A stretch of DNA of 64,000 nucleotides from Sagittula stellata E-37 (GTDB lineage: Bacteria > Pseudomonadota > Alphaproteobacteria > Rhodobacterales > Rhodobacteraceae): contig NZ_CP155729.1 of NCBI RefSeq assembly GCF_039724765.1, positions 3,357,501-3,421,500 of the forward strand, read 5' to 3'. Of the stretch, positions 28,215 through 36,647 are shown piece after piece (the stretch's first letter is position 1; every line of letters starts with the position of its first letter). Position numbers and translations under genes: made by a program. The notes under the pieces are model-generated. The model ran no database searches, had not been told where the DNA came from, and was given only the letters and a program-made list of their open reading frames with translations.

Positions 28215-29378
28215 ATGCCCGTCATCACCAACATCGAGGACCTCAAGCGCATCTACCGCCGCCGCGTTCCCAAGATGTTCTACGACTACTGCGAATCCGG
28301 GTCGTGGTCGGAACAGACCTTCCGAGAGAACGTGTCGGATTTCGACGACATCTACCTGCGCCAGCGCGTCGCCATCGACATGGCCAACCGCTCCACAAAG
28401 ACGCAGATGATCGGTCAAGACGTGGCGATGCCCGTGGCGCTCGCCCCCGTCGGGCTGACCGGCATGCAGAACGCCGATGGCGAGATCAAGGCCGCCCGCG
28501 CCGCCGAGGCCTTCGGCGTGCCCTATTGCCTCTCCACCATGTCGATCTGCTCCATCGAGGACGTGGCCAGCCACACCTCCAAACCCTTCTGGCTGCAGGT
28601 CTACACCCTGAAGGACAACGATTTCATGCAGGGGCTCTTCGACCGCGCAAAAGAGGCGAAATGCTCCGCCGCCGTCATCACCGTCGACCTGCAACTGCTG
28701 GGCCAGCGGCACAAGGACCTGAAGAACGGCCTCTCCGCCCCGCCGAAGCTCACCCCCAAGTCCGTCGCCAACATGATGACCAAGGTGCAATGGGGGCTTG
28801 AGATGCTCCAGACCAAGCGCCGCTTCTTCGGCAACATCGTGGGGCATGCCAAGGGCGTCACCGATCCCTCCTCGCTGACCACCTGGACCGCCGAAAGCTT
28901 CGACCAGTCGCTGAACTGGGACCGCATCCGGGAGTTCCGCCGCATGTGGGACGGCCCGCTGATCATCAAGGGCATCATCGACCCCCGCGACGCGCTGGAG
29001 GCCTGCAACGTCGGCGCCGACGCCATCGTCGTCTCGAACCACGGAGGCCGCCAGCTCGACGGCGCCCTCTCCTCCATCCGCGCGCTGGAACCGATCGTGG
29101 ACGCGGTCGGCGACCGGATCGAAGTCCATCTCGATTCAGGCATCCGCTCCGGCCAGGACGTGTTGAAGGCCGTGGCCATGGGCGCCAAGGGGTGCTGGAT
29201 CGGCCGCGCCTACGTCTACGGTCTGGGCGCCATGGGCCAGGCCGGCGTCACCAAGGCGCTGGAGGTCATCCACAAGGAACTGGACACGAGCATGGCCCTC
29301 TGCGGACATCGGAACGTGAACACGGTTGACCGGGATATCCTGATGGTGCCGAAGGGATTTTCGGGGGAGTGGGGGTGA
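28215..29378 (+). CDS. lldD: FMN-dependent L-lactate dehydrogenase (LldD-type)
   Basis: This 387-residue alpha-hydroxyacid oxidase-family flavoprotein oxidises L-lactate to pyruvate and passes electrons to the respiratory chain. The catalytic His276 lies in SNHGGRQLDG. FMN-binding segments include APVGLTGMQNADGE, VDLQLLGQRHKDLKNG and LDSGIRSGQDVLKA. The N-terminal DLKRIYRRRVPKMFYDYCESG is typical of proteobacterial LldD. Other members oxidise mandelate or glycolate; similarity throughout favours lactate. It stands alone, opposite the H-NOX gene. Confidence 0.92.
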   Translation: MPVITNIEDLKRIYRRRVPKMFYDYCESGSWSEQTFRENVSDFDDIYLRQRVAIDMANRSTKTQMIGQDVAMPVALAPVGLTGMQNADGEIKAARAAEAFGVPYCLSTMSICSIEDVASHTSKPFWLQVYTLKDNDFMQGLFDRAKEAKCSAAVITVDLQLLGQRHKDLKNGLSAPPKLTPKSVANMMTKVQWGLEMLQTKRRFFGNIVGHAKGVTDPSSLTTWTAESFDQSLNWDRIREFRRMWDGPLIIKGIIDPRDALEACNVGADAIVVSNHGGRQLDGALSSIRALEPIVDAVGDRIEVHLDSGIRSGQDVLKAVAMGAKGCWIGRAYVYGLGAMGQAGVTKALEVIHKELDTSMALCGHRNVNTVDRDILMVPKGFSGEWG

Positions 29379-29541
29379 GATCGGCCCAAACTGGACGTTC
29401 GCCAGTCATTCGAGATGCTGCGGTGCAGCCCCAATTGCTGTCATTTACGTCGAAAAGTCTGGGATCGCTTCACCTTTTCTCGTAGCAGTTGTTCCTACCG
29501 GGCGCTACGCTTGCTGGGCGACACCGAACGAAAGGAGCTAA

Positions 29542-30654
29542 ATGCTAATGGCATTGATCGAGGAGGTTCAGAAGGCCAGGCAGGACGTCGTCACCGACGG
29601 CTACGAAATGTCACTAGGAGAGGTCATCAACCTCTATAAGGACAAAGAACTCGTCATTGACCCTGTCTTCCAACGCCTGTTTCGATGGGATGACCAGCGA
29701 AAAACGCGTTTCGTGGAGTCTCTGCTGCTCGGAATACCCGTTCCCCCTATATTTGTTTTCCAAGATGACGATGGGATTTGGGAGCTTATCGACGGCCTTC
29801 AGCGTATTTCCACTGTTTTACAACTCACTGGCGACCTTGACGGCGAACGCGCTGATGAACTAGGGCCTCTAGTCCTCAATGGAACCCGCTATCTGCCAAG
29901 CTTGGATGGCAAGCGATGGAATCCGACCGTAGGGGATGCTCCAGATGGGTTGGGAAGCAAACTCCAAATCGAAATAAAGCGTGCCCGTATCAGAGTTGAG
30001 ATACTCAAATCAGAAAGTGCGGACTCGGCCAAGTATGAGCTTTTTCAACGACTGAATACGGGTGGAGCAAGTCTGTCCGAGCAGGAAGTCCGAAACAGTA
30101 TCGCTGTATCGATCAACAAAGATTTCTATGATTGGTTGATCGCCTTGGCAAAACACCCGAGCTTCGTCAGCACGACTCGGCAAACAGATACCGCTCTAGA
30201 AAAAGAAGCGGGCACAGAGTTGGCTCTACGGTTCTTTGCCTTTCGTCTAATCCCTTATCAGAACGGATTGGACGTGCACGAGTATCTTGACGATGCCTTA
30301 TTTCAACTTGCATCGCCTGACGGCATCAACATGGCCGACGAGGCTGAAGTATTTACTAAGACTTTCGACTATCTGGAAGATGCACTTGGTAGTTCTGCCT
30401 TTCAAAGGTGGAATGGAAGTGCTTTCACAGGAAAATTCTTGATGTCGCTTTTTGAGGTTATCGCCACCGGTGTATCCAAAAACTTGCCGGCCTTAGAAGC
30501 GGTGTCGCCACAAGAAAGAAGGCAACTAATAATGGAAAAGGCGCAGAGCCTTCCGAGCGATAAAATATTTTCAAAGAACTCAGGTGCCGGAGTTCGTGGC
30601 ACGACACGCCTTTCAAATCTTTTGCCTGTTGCTGAAGGCCTTATGAAGCCGTGA
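29542..30654 (+). CDS. DUF262 (GmrS-type ParB-like NTPase fold) protein
   Basis: The 370-residue protein has the DUF262 signature blocks: FQRLFRW (43-49), IDGLQRIST (83-91; DGLQR where DGQQR is usual), FQRLNTGGASLSEQEVRN (168-185), then a helical C-terminal region. DUF262 domains have a ParB/sulfiredoxin-like NTPase or nuclease fold and occur in defence proteins such as GmrSD and BrxU. AAAGGAG precedes the ATG by 4 bases; a second ATG is 6 bases on. Codon use is clearly AT-richer than in flanking genes. It is followed 9 bases later by a HEPN gene, so the two probably act as a pair. Confidence 0.85.
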   Translation: MLMALIEEVQKARQDVVTDGYEMSLGEVINLYKDKELVIDPVFQRLFRWDDQRKTRFVESLLLGIPVPPIFVFQDDDGIWELIDGLQRISTVLQLTGDLDGERADELGPLVLNGTRYLPSLDGKRWNPTVGDAPDGLGSKLQIEIKRARIRVEILKSESADSAKYELFQRLNTGGASLSEQEVRNSIAVSINKDFYDWLIALAKHPSFVSTTRQTDTALEKEAGTELALRFFAFRLIPYQNGLDVHEYLDDALFQLASPDGINMADEAEVFTKTFDYLEDALGSSAFQRWNGSAFTGKFLMSLFEVIATGVSKNLPALEAVSPQERRQLIMEKAQSLPSDKIFSKNSGAGVRGTTRLSNLLPVAEGLMKP

Positions 30655-30663
30655 GGGCATGAT

Positions 30664-31308
30664 TTGGAAAAGGTCAGAACATTAAGCGAAATGCAAACCG
30701 CTTTGGACCGCGAAATGGCATGGCGCATCAAGGAAATTGGCGTTTTCAAAGTCGGTGCAGGCAGCAATGGACCTCAGCGCAAGCCGTTTATAAGAGCTGG
30801 GGTCGCTTTGCTTTATGCACATTGGGAAGGCTTTATAAAGAACTCCTCTGAGATCTACCTCAGCTATGTTGAGAGCAGAGCCTTGCCATATCGCGACTTA
30901 AAGTCTTGCTTCGTAGTTTTCGGCCTGAAGGGCAAGATCAATACTCTTGTCGAAAGCAGGAAGTCGCTGCCCAATATCGAAGCGATGGACTTCATTTTCT
31001 CTAAGATGGATGAAACGGCAAAGTTGCAAATAAACTCCGCTGTCAACACTGATTCCAACCTGACCTCTAAGGTGTTTAGCAACATCGCTGGTTCTTTAGA
31101 CATTGATACATCTGCCTATGAGACAAAATTCAATCTGATCGACTCGAGCTTGGTCGATAGAAGAAATAAGGTCGCACATGGCGAGTACCTTGACATCAAG
31201 GGAAGCGACTTTTCCAGTTTGGTTGATGACGTACTCAGTCTCATGCGGCTCTACAAAACAGACATCGAAAACGCGGCATCGCTCAAATGCTACAAGAGGG
31301 TAGCATAA
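30664..31308 (+). CDS. HEPN-domain protein (MAE_28990/MAE_18760-like), putative RNase partner of DUF262
   Basis: This all-helical protein of 214 residues resembles the MAE_28990/MAE_18760-type HEPN family. The N-terminal part has RAGVALLYAHWEGFIKNSS (44-62). The HEPN catalytic-type motif R-x4-H is Arg167-His172 in DRRNKVAHGEY. HEPN proteins with this motif are metal-independent RNases in many toxin and anti-phage systems. The start is a TTG with GAGGG 6 bases upstream; the next ATG is 30 bases downstream. It lies 9 bases after the DUF262 gene and shares its AT-rich composition. Activity is inferred from the motif. Confidence 0.8.
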   Translation: MEKVRTLSEMQTALDREMAWRIKEIGVFKVGAGSNGPQRKPFIRAGVALLYAHWEGFIKNSSEIYLSYVESRALPYRDLKSCFVVFGLKGKINTLVESRKSLPNIEAMDFIFSKMDETAKLQINSAVNTDSNLTSKVFSNIAGSLDIDTSAYETKFNLIDSSLVDRRNKVAHGEYLDIKGSDFSSLVDDVLSLMRLYKTDIENAASLKCYKRVA

Positions 31309-31802
31309 AGGCGAATTACTGCGTTTCTGCTCACGCCGACTGGACGCTCTCAATGGGACGCAAAAGCTTGAGCCTCTTTTCAATGCACGGCCCAAAAAAT
31401 GGATTGCACGTGGCTGAATATCCGCTTCCTGCTATCCGACTGGGTCGTTGCTGCCTGTAGCGAACTACCGCTTCCCCCCGGGATAGCCGCTGGGCCGCAA
31501 ACCCAAGAGACCGAGGGGCGAATGCCTGCTTTCGCTGACTGCAGCGGTGACTTTGCGCCTGCAGAGAAAGTCGGCTCTCCGCCCAAATACGCAACCAAGC
31601 AACAGCCAATACACCTAAAATTAACCCATTATTAATAAACAAGGTTTCGCCGCGAAACCTCTCTTCCGGGCGTCCAGCCTTCATCCGGGGCCCCGTGGTC
31701 TCCAGTTAAGCCTTGCCAAATCCCCCGATCCGCGCTACCCGCACGACCTCACGCGGGGTGACAGCCTTGGAGGCACCCCGCCATAACCTATGGAGAAACA
31801 AA
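31309..31802. other. 494-base gap between the DUF262-HEPN pair and rplY
   Basis: No believable gene is present. Small frames on both strands (for example 31399-31635) have no ribosome site or recognisable domain. The first 300 bases look like degenerate intergenic sequence. An AT-rich stretch (31600-31650, including TTAATAAACAAGG) may mark the end of the inserted block. The last 100 bases should contain the rplY promoter, but I cannot pick a firm -35/-10 pair. Confidence 0.45.
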
Positions 31803-32432
31803 ATGGCTGGTGAGATTCCCGATCTTCAGGCCCAGGAACGCACGGGGACGGGCAAGGGCGCCGCTCGCGCCGCACGCCGTGACGGCATGGTTCCTGGCAT
31901 CGTTTTTGGTGGCGACAAAGAGCCCCTGGCGATCAACATCCCCTTCAACGTCCTGCTGAAGCGCCTCAAGCAGGGCCGCTTCAAGTCGACCCTCTTCAAC
32001 CTGCAGGTCGAAGGCCACGAGGACGTCCGCGTCATCTGCCGCGACGTGCAGCGCGATATCGTGAAGGACCTTCCGACCCACGTCGACTTCATGCGCCTGC
32101 GCCGCACCTCGAAGGTGAACCTCTTCATTCCCGTGGAGTTCATCAACGAAGAGACCGCCCCCGGCATCCGCAAGGGCGGCGTCCTGACCGTCGTGCGTCC
32201 CGAAGTCGAGCTGGTCGTGACCGCCGGTGACATCCCCGAGAAGGTCGTGGTCGACCTCGGCAACATGCAGATCGGCGACATCGTTCACATCAACGACGTC
32301 ACCCTTCCGGAAGGCTCGAAGGCCACCATCGACCGGAACTTCGTCATCGCCAACATCTCTGCTCCGTCGGGCCTCAAGGCCTCCGACGACGCGGATGGCG
32401 ATGCGGAAGAGACCGAAGAAGCCGAAGCCTGA
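31803..32432 (+). CDS. rplY: 50S ribosomal protein L25/general stress protein Ctc
   Basis: The 209-residue ribosomal protein bL25 is of the long (TL5/CTC) type. The N-terminal 5S-rRNA-binding domain (about residues 1-95) starts with the typical [25 protein letters not shown]-terminal beta domain follows (about 100-190), ending in an acidic tail. GGAG sits 7 bases before the ATG. A strong terminator follows. It lies close to pth, a pairing that is common in bacteria. Confidence 0.96.
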   Translation: MAGEIPDLQAQERTGTGKGAARAARRDGMVPGIVFGGDKEPLAINIPFNVLLKRLKQGRFKSTLFNLQVEGHEDVRVICRDVQRDIVKDLPTHVDFMRLRRTSKVNLFIPVEFINEETAPGIRKGGVLTVVRPEVELVVTAGDIPEKVVVDLGNMQIGDIVHINDVTLPEGSKATIDRNFVIANISAPSGLKASDDADGDAEETEEAEA

Positions 32433-32477
32433 CACCGGCCCTGCGGCGACCCGTTTCGCCGCGAACCCGAACACCAG

Positions 32478-32505
32478 AGCCCCCGCCCGCAGGCGGGGGC
32501 TTTTT
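32478..32505 (+). terminator. Intrinsic terminator of rplY
   Basis: A perfect 10-bp stem, AGCCCCCGCC (32478-32487) with GGCGGGGGCT (32492-32501), has a 4-base loop and is followed by a T run to 32505. It is a textbook Rho-independent terminator, 46 bases after the stop. Confidence 0.93.
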
Positions 32506-32510
32506 CGTGC

Positions 32511-32822
32511 CTACTCCAGCACCTGCACGGCCTCGAAAATCTCCAGCTCCGGCGGCCCGAGGTACATCCCCGCCGAGGTCTTCGCCCCGCCGTGCGCCTT
32601 GCGGAAAGCCTCCGACTTCGTCCACGCCACAAAGCTCGCCTCGTCCTCCCAAACCGTGTGCGAGGCGTAGAGCACGTGGTCTTCCCGCTCCGGCCCCTTC
32701 ATCAAGGCGAAGCTCCGGAACCCCGGCACCTCCTTCAGGTGGCTGTCCCGGCTGGTCCACATGTCTTCGAACGCCGCCGCCTGTGCGGGTACGACCTTGA
32801 ACCGGTTCATCGTCAGATACAT
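32511..32822 (-). CDS. Antibiotic-biosynthesis-monooxygenase-fold protein, heme-monooxygenase (IsdG/HmoA)-like
   Basis: The 103-residue ferredoxin-like ABM-domain protein has the residues that define IsdG/IsdI heme-degrading monooxygenases: Asn6 (TMNRF), Trp67 (FVAWTKS) and His77 (RKAHGG), with the Trp-to-His spacing of ten kept. This suggests it could bind and oxidatively open heme, though no heme-uptake genes are nearby. Many ABM proteins lack this triad and act on other substrates. It faces rplY and diverges from pth. Confidence 0.82.
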   Translation of the reverse strand: MYLTMNRFKVVPAQAAAFEDMWTSRDSHLKEVPGFRSFALMKGPEREDHVLYASHTVWEDEASFVAWTKSEAFRKAHGGAKTSAGMYLGPPELEIFEAVQVLE

Positions 32823-32892
32823 CGCTCAACCCCTTGGTCATTTTACGCTCACTGGTCTAGATAGGTCAGGGAACCAGCCTGCGGAGGAATAC

Positions 32893-33579
32893 GTGCAGAT
32901 TTTCGTTGGCCTCGGCAATCCCGGGGCGAAATACGCGGCCAACCGGCACAACATCGGCTTCATGGCCATGGACCGGATCGCCGGGGACCACGGTTTTGGC
33001 CCTTGGAAAGCGAAGTTCCAGGGACAGGTCGCCGAGGGCCGGTTGGGCGGCGACAAGGTGATTCTGCTCAAGCCCGAGACCTTCATGAACCTTTCCGGCC
33101 AGTCGGTGGGCGAGGCGATGCGGTTCTACAAGCTGGAGCCGGGCGACGTGACGGTCTTCCACGACGAACTTGACCTCGCTCCGGGTAAATGCCGGGTTAA
33201 GATGGCGGGCGGTCATGCCGGTCACAACGGCCTGCGCTCGATCCACGGACACATCGGCGAGGCGTACCGCCGCGTCAGACTGGGCATCGGGCATCCCGGC
33301 CGCAAGGAGCTGGTCGCGGCCTACGTGCTGCACGATTTCCACAAGGCCGATCAGGACTGGCTGGACGACCTGCTGCGCGGCATTTCGGACGGGGCGCCGC
33401 ACCTGGCCGACGGCGATGCGGGCAAGTTCCAGAACGCCGTGGCGCTCAGGACAGCCCCCCCGCGCTCGTCCGGCGGCGGGACCAAGAAGGATGAAAAGCC
33501 CGCCGCAAAGCCCCTGCCCGAAACTGAAAAACCGGATGCGCGCAGCCCCATGCAAAGGCTGGCCGACAAGTTCCGGTGA
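32893..33579 (+). CDS. pth: Peptidyl-tRNA hydrolase Pth
   Basis: The 228-residue enzyme frees tRNA from stalled peptidyl-tRNA. Asn10 and catalytic His20 ([18 protein letters not shown]), Asp93 (FHDELDL) and the [12 protein letters not shown] loop are all present. The start is a GTG preceded by GGAGG at 5 bases; the longer upstream reading is not homologous. The C-terminus carries a Lys/Pro-rich extension (about residues 185-228), common in alphaproteobacterial Pth. Its stop overlaps the next ATG (TGATG). Confidence 0.95.
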   Translation: MQIFVGLGNPGAKYAANRHNIGFMAMDRIAGDHGFGPWKAKFQGQVAEGRLGGDKVILLKPETFMNLSGQSVGEAMRFYKLEPGDVTVFHDELDLAPGKCRVKMAGGHAGHNGLRSIHGHIGEAYRRVRLGIGHPGRKELVAAYVLHDFHKADQDWLDDLLRGISDGAPHLADGDAGKFQNAVALRTAPPRSSGGGTKKDEKPAAKPLPETEKPDARSPMQRLADKFR

Positions 33580-34742
33580 TGGGCCGCCTTCTCAGGCGCA
33601 CCGGTCAGGTCCTGACGGTGCTGCTTCTGGCCACCGCATGTCTCGTGGCGTGGAAATTCGAAGAGATCAAGCGCCTGCGCGCGGTCACGACCCTCTTCAA
33701 TGAAGGCCGGATCGTCCATAATTTCAGTCACATGGATGAGCTTTTCGAAAGCGCGCCCATGCCGATCCCTGCCCCGCCGGAGCCTCTGCCGCCCGGGCCT
33801 GCCATGACGATGCCCGCAGACTGGGAAGACTGGCTGGCGCGCCGCGCCGTGACCGGCGTCGTGGTGCTGAAACACGGCAAACGCGTGCACGAGACGTACC
33901 GGCTGGGCACGCAACAGTCCGACCAACGCATTTCGTGGTCTGTGGCCAAATCCTATTTGTCCGGGCTTTTCGGCATCTTGTTGGCCGAGTGTCATGTGGA
34001 CAGCCTGGATGACCCGGTGACGCGCTACGTGCCGGATCTGGCGGGCAGCGCATACGATGGCGTGACTATCCGAAACGTCTTGCAAATGACCTCGGGCGTC
34101 GCTTTCGATGAGGACTACCTGGATTTCTGGAGCGACATCAACAAGATGGGCCGCGTCCTTGCGCTTGGCGGCTCGATGGACGATTTCGCCGCCGGGCTGT
34201 CCGACCGTGACGGCCCCGCAGGCGCGCGCTGGCACTATGTCTCGATCGACACGCATGTGCTGGGGATGGTTGTGCGCGGCGCCACAGGGCGGTCTCTGCC
34301 CGACCTTCTGGCGGAAAAGCTGCTGGTGCCCATGGGGACTTATGGCACACCTTATTACGTGACGGACGGTTACGGCGTTGCCTTCGCGTTGGGCGGCCTG
34401 AACGTCACCACACGCGACTATGCCCGCATGGGAGAGATGTTCCGCCTTGGCGGCGCGTTGCAGGGCCGCCAGATCGTTCCCCGGGCCTGGGTCGAAGAAA
34501 GCACGACGCCCTCTGCCCCGAGCGAGCCGGGCAAACTGCGGTACGGGTATCAGTGGTGGATGCCGGCAGACGCACGGAAAGGTGAATTCATGGCCCGTGG
34601 CGTTTACGGGCAATACGTCTATGTCGACCGTCAAAGCCAAACCGTCGTGGCGATCAATGCCGCCGACCGGAGTTTTCGCGACACCGGCGCTTTCGACGAT
34701 GCCCTGGCCATGTTCCGAAAAATATCGGGAGGCACGCAATGA
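33579..34742 (+). CDS. Serine hydrolase, beta-lactamase class C / NylB-like fold
   Basis: This 387-residue penicillin-binding-like hydrolase has an N-terminal membrane anchor (about residues 9-26). The catalytic S-x-x-K is Ser121-Lys124 (SWSVAKSY), and the general-base Tyr220 is in HYVSID. The pattern matches the 6-aminohexanoate-dimer hydrolase/esterase branch more than true AmpC enzymes, so calling it a resistance gene would be wrong without data. It is coupled to pth (TGATG) and to the DUF2237 gene (ATGA). Confidence 0.87.
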   Translation: MGRLLRRTGQVLTVLLLATACLVAWKFEEIKRLRAVTTLFNEGRIVHNFSHMDELFESAPMPIPAPPEPLPPGPAMTMPADWEDWLARRAVTGVVVLKHGKRVHETYRLGTQQSDQRISWSVAKSYLSGLFGILLAECHVDSLDDPVTRYVPDLAGSAYDGVTIRNVLQMTSGVAFDEDYLDFWSDINKMGRVLALGGSMDDFAAGLSDRDGPAGARWHYVSIDTHVLGMVVRGATGRSLPDLLAEKLLVPMGTYGTPYYVTDGYGVAFALGGLNVTTRDYARMGEMFRLGGALQGRQIVPRAWVEESTTPSAPSEPGKLRYGYQWWMPADARKGEFMARGVYGQYVYVDRQSQTVVAINAADRSFRDTGAFDDALAMFRKISGGTQ

Positions 34743-35128
34743 TCCAGAAAGACAAGGAAATCAACGTATTGGGAGAGCCTCTTGCGGCATGCTCCGGCGA
34801 TCCTCTGACCGGCTTCTTTCGCGACGGCCATTGCAACACCTGCGCCGAGGATCGCGGCAGCCACACGGTCTGCGCGGTGATGACGGCGGAATTCCTCGCT
34901 TATTCGAAGTACGTGGGCAACGACCTGTCCACGCCCCGCCCGGAGTTCCGCTTTCCGGGGTTGAAGCCCGGCGACGCTTGGTGCCTGTGCGCGGGCCGCT
35001 TTTTGCAAGCCCACGACGAGGGTTGCGCGCCGAAGGTCAACCTTGCCGCCACACATGCCCGCGCCCTGGACATCGTTCCGCTGGACGTGCTGGAAACCCA
35101 TCGCACCGACGATCCGACGCCGGATTGA
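34739..35128 (+). CDS. DUF2237 family protein
   Basis: The 129-residue Cys-rich cytoplasmic protein is of the DUF2237 family. Signatures are NVLGEPLAACSGDPLTGFFRDG, CNTCAEDRGSHTVCAVMT, GNDLSTPRPEF and PGLKPGDAWCLCAGRF. The family is widespread and its function is unknown. The ATGA overlap with the preceding hydrolase indicates cotranslation. Confidence 0.92.
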   Translation: MIQKDKEINVLGEPLAACSGDPLTGFFRDGHCNTCAEDRGSHTVCAVMTAEFLAYSKYVGNDLSTPRPEFRFPGLKPGDAWCLCAGRFLQAHDEGCAPKVNLAATHARALDIVPLDVLETHRTDDPTPD

Positions 35129-35250
35129 CATCTAAAGCGGGGCAGATCGGGTTTTTTGCCCATTTGTGATGCATTGCGGTTCATTAGGGGCGTTTTTGCG
35201 GGCACGCCTATCCTATACCCGATCAATCCCCAGAGTTGTCCATAGCGCAT

Positions 35251-35748
35251 TCAGGCGGCGGCGCTGGTCTGTTCGACGAACAATTCCTCGATGAACAGGC
35301 TGAGGAGCTGCGCCCTGCCCGACACCGAGGCCTTTCGGTAGATCGCATTTGTCTGCGCCTTTACCGTGCCTTCGGAGGTGTTGCGCAACGCAGCGATTTC
35401 ACCGGTCGACAGACCCTTGATCAGGAACATGGCCACGTCACGCTCAGCCGGGGACAGCGACCACTCGGCAAACCGTTCCTCGATCACCTCCATGAGCGCC
35501 CCCGACGCCAGTCTGAGCCGGGATTCCGCGTCGGCCTGCCTGAGCATCGCACTGCGCAGAAGCAGCCCGCTGGCGATCACGCCAAACAGCAGGCCCAAGA
35601 TGGCGCCGATCTCGATCAGCTCCATCAGCGCCCAGGAAACAGGGTTGTACTGCACCCCCAAAAGCGAAGCGAGCACGTCCCACAGCAGAAAACTGCCGCA
35701 AACGAGTTGCAGCAGCAAGAGGAGCGCGAAAACGGGCCAGACCTTCAC
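35251..35748 (-). CDS. Membrane-anchored LuxR-type helix-turn-helix regulator
   Basis: The 165-residue protein has two N-terminal membrane helices (about residues 5-25 and 43-68) and a C-terminal LuxR/GerE DNA-binding domain (about 95-160; LSPAERDVAMFLIKGLSTGEIAALRNTSEGTVKAQTNAIYRKA). There is no periplasmic ligand domain, so it is either a membrane-tethered regulator or one released from the membrane. The start codon is GTG. Its direction is the same as the PepSY gene upstream on the minus strand, with about 90 bases between them. Confidence 0.88.
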   Translation of the reverse strand: MKVWPVFALLLLLQLVCGSFLLWDVLASLLGVQYNPVSWALMELIEIGAILGLLFGVIASGLLLRSAMLRQADAESRLRLASGALMEVIEERFAEWSLSPAERDVAMFLIKGLSTGEIAALRNTSEGTVKAQTNAIYRKASVSGRAQLLSLFIEELFVEQTSAAA

Positions 35749-35838
35749 GAGGCGCAGGTAGGGAGCATTGGCATCCGGGCAGTTTGGCGCGTGTGCGCGG
35801 TTAGGTCGAGAGGAGACTTGGGGGTGTCGGGCACGGCT

Positions 35839-36354
35839 CTACGGTTTGCCAGACCCGTTGCCCCGGTCCGACTTGTCCTTGCTTTTTCCGGAGTTGCCTG
35901 ACGCATTTCCGCCTGACGACTTCCCGCCGGAGCCGTTGTTGCCGGCGGAGCCGCCCTTGCCTGAGGACTTGCCAGAAGAGCCACCGGAGGCGTTGGACGA
36001 TCCACCATTGCCCGAAGGCCCGGGTGAAGCAGCGGATGGCCCTTTGTCACCGGAGGCCGGCGCGGTCGCACCGGGCGTTGTGGTGCTGGGTCGCGGAGCG
36101 CCGTTGTCGGTCCGTTCGGTGTGATAATCGCGCAGGATCGCCCCGGTCGAGGGGTTCAGAACGATTTCACGGTCGCCCGGCTGGCCTGTCGCGGTGATCC
36201 GTATCCGGCCAAGCAGCGTGCGCTGGACGCGGATCTCTTCGTATTTCTCGGATCGCAGCCGGTCCACGATCTGATCGAGCGCCGATTGTGCCAGACCCGC
36301 CGTGCCGGTCAGCAGCATGGCGGCGGTGATGGGTGGGAGGACGATGCGTTTCAC
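35839..36354 (-). CDS. Secreted PepSY-like protein with Gly/Ser/Asn-rich tail
   Basis: The 171-residue protein has a Sec signal peptide (about residues 1-23, ending GLAQS) and a PepSY-like domain of about 60 residues (ALDQIVDRLRSEKYEEIRVQ ... VLNPSTGAILRDY). A low-complexity tail from about residue 85 to the end is dominated by Gly, Ser, Asn and Lys. The GTG start is fixed by AGGAG 7 bases upstream; the longer ATG reading is not convincing. PepSY domains often inhibit peptidases or bind cell-envelope partners. The tail may be a flexible linker or surface anchor. Confidence 0.8.
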   Translation of the reverse strand: MKRIVLPPITAAMLLTGTAGLAQSALDQIVDRLRSEKYEEIRVQRTLLGRIRITATGQPGDREIVLNPSTGAILRDYHTERTDNGAPRPSTTTPGATAPASGDKGPSAASPGPSGNGGSSNASGGSSGKSSGKGGSAGNNGSGGKSSGGNASGNSGKSKDKSDRGNGSGKP

Positions 36355-36647
36355 GAACGGTCTCCTGCAATCTCGGTCATTGGCGGCACAGACGGGCCGG
36401 TCTGCGTCGGTGTCGCGGGTGATCCGGAAACCGACACGACGGGGCGCCGCAAACACTGCCATCCTACCGAGCTTGCCGCACGCGGAGCAGGTGTTGGGGA
36501 CATTCACACCGCGTCACAGTAAGACAGCATGCGCCCCGCCGTATCTGAATTTCAAATGGTCCAGACCTGTCGGAAAGGCAATAAACTCATGGAAAAGCGA
36601 CATAAACCTGAGTTTAGCGCCGCTTTTCCACGTCCTTTTGCAGGGCC

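Noticed and set aside
31399..31635. 78-residue plus-strand frame in the gap before rplY (and the opposing minus-strand frames)
   Set aside because: No ribosome site, no recognisable motif and unusual composition; more likely intergenic sequence.
33579..34742. Calling the SxxK hydrolase an antibiotic-resistance beta-lactamase
   Set aside because: Ser121-x-x-Lys124 and Tyr220-x-Ser fit the esterase/6-aminohexanoate-dimer hydrolase branch as well or better, and the gene sits with housekeeping genes.
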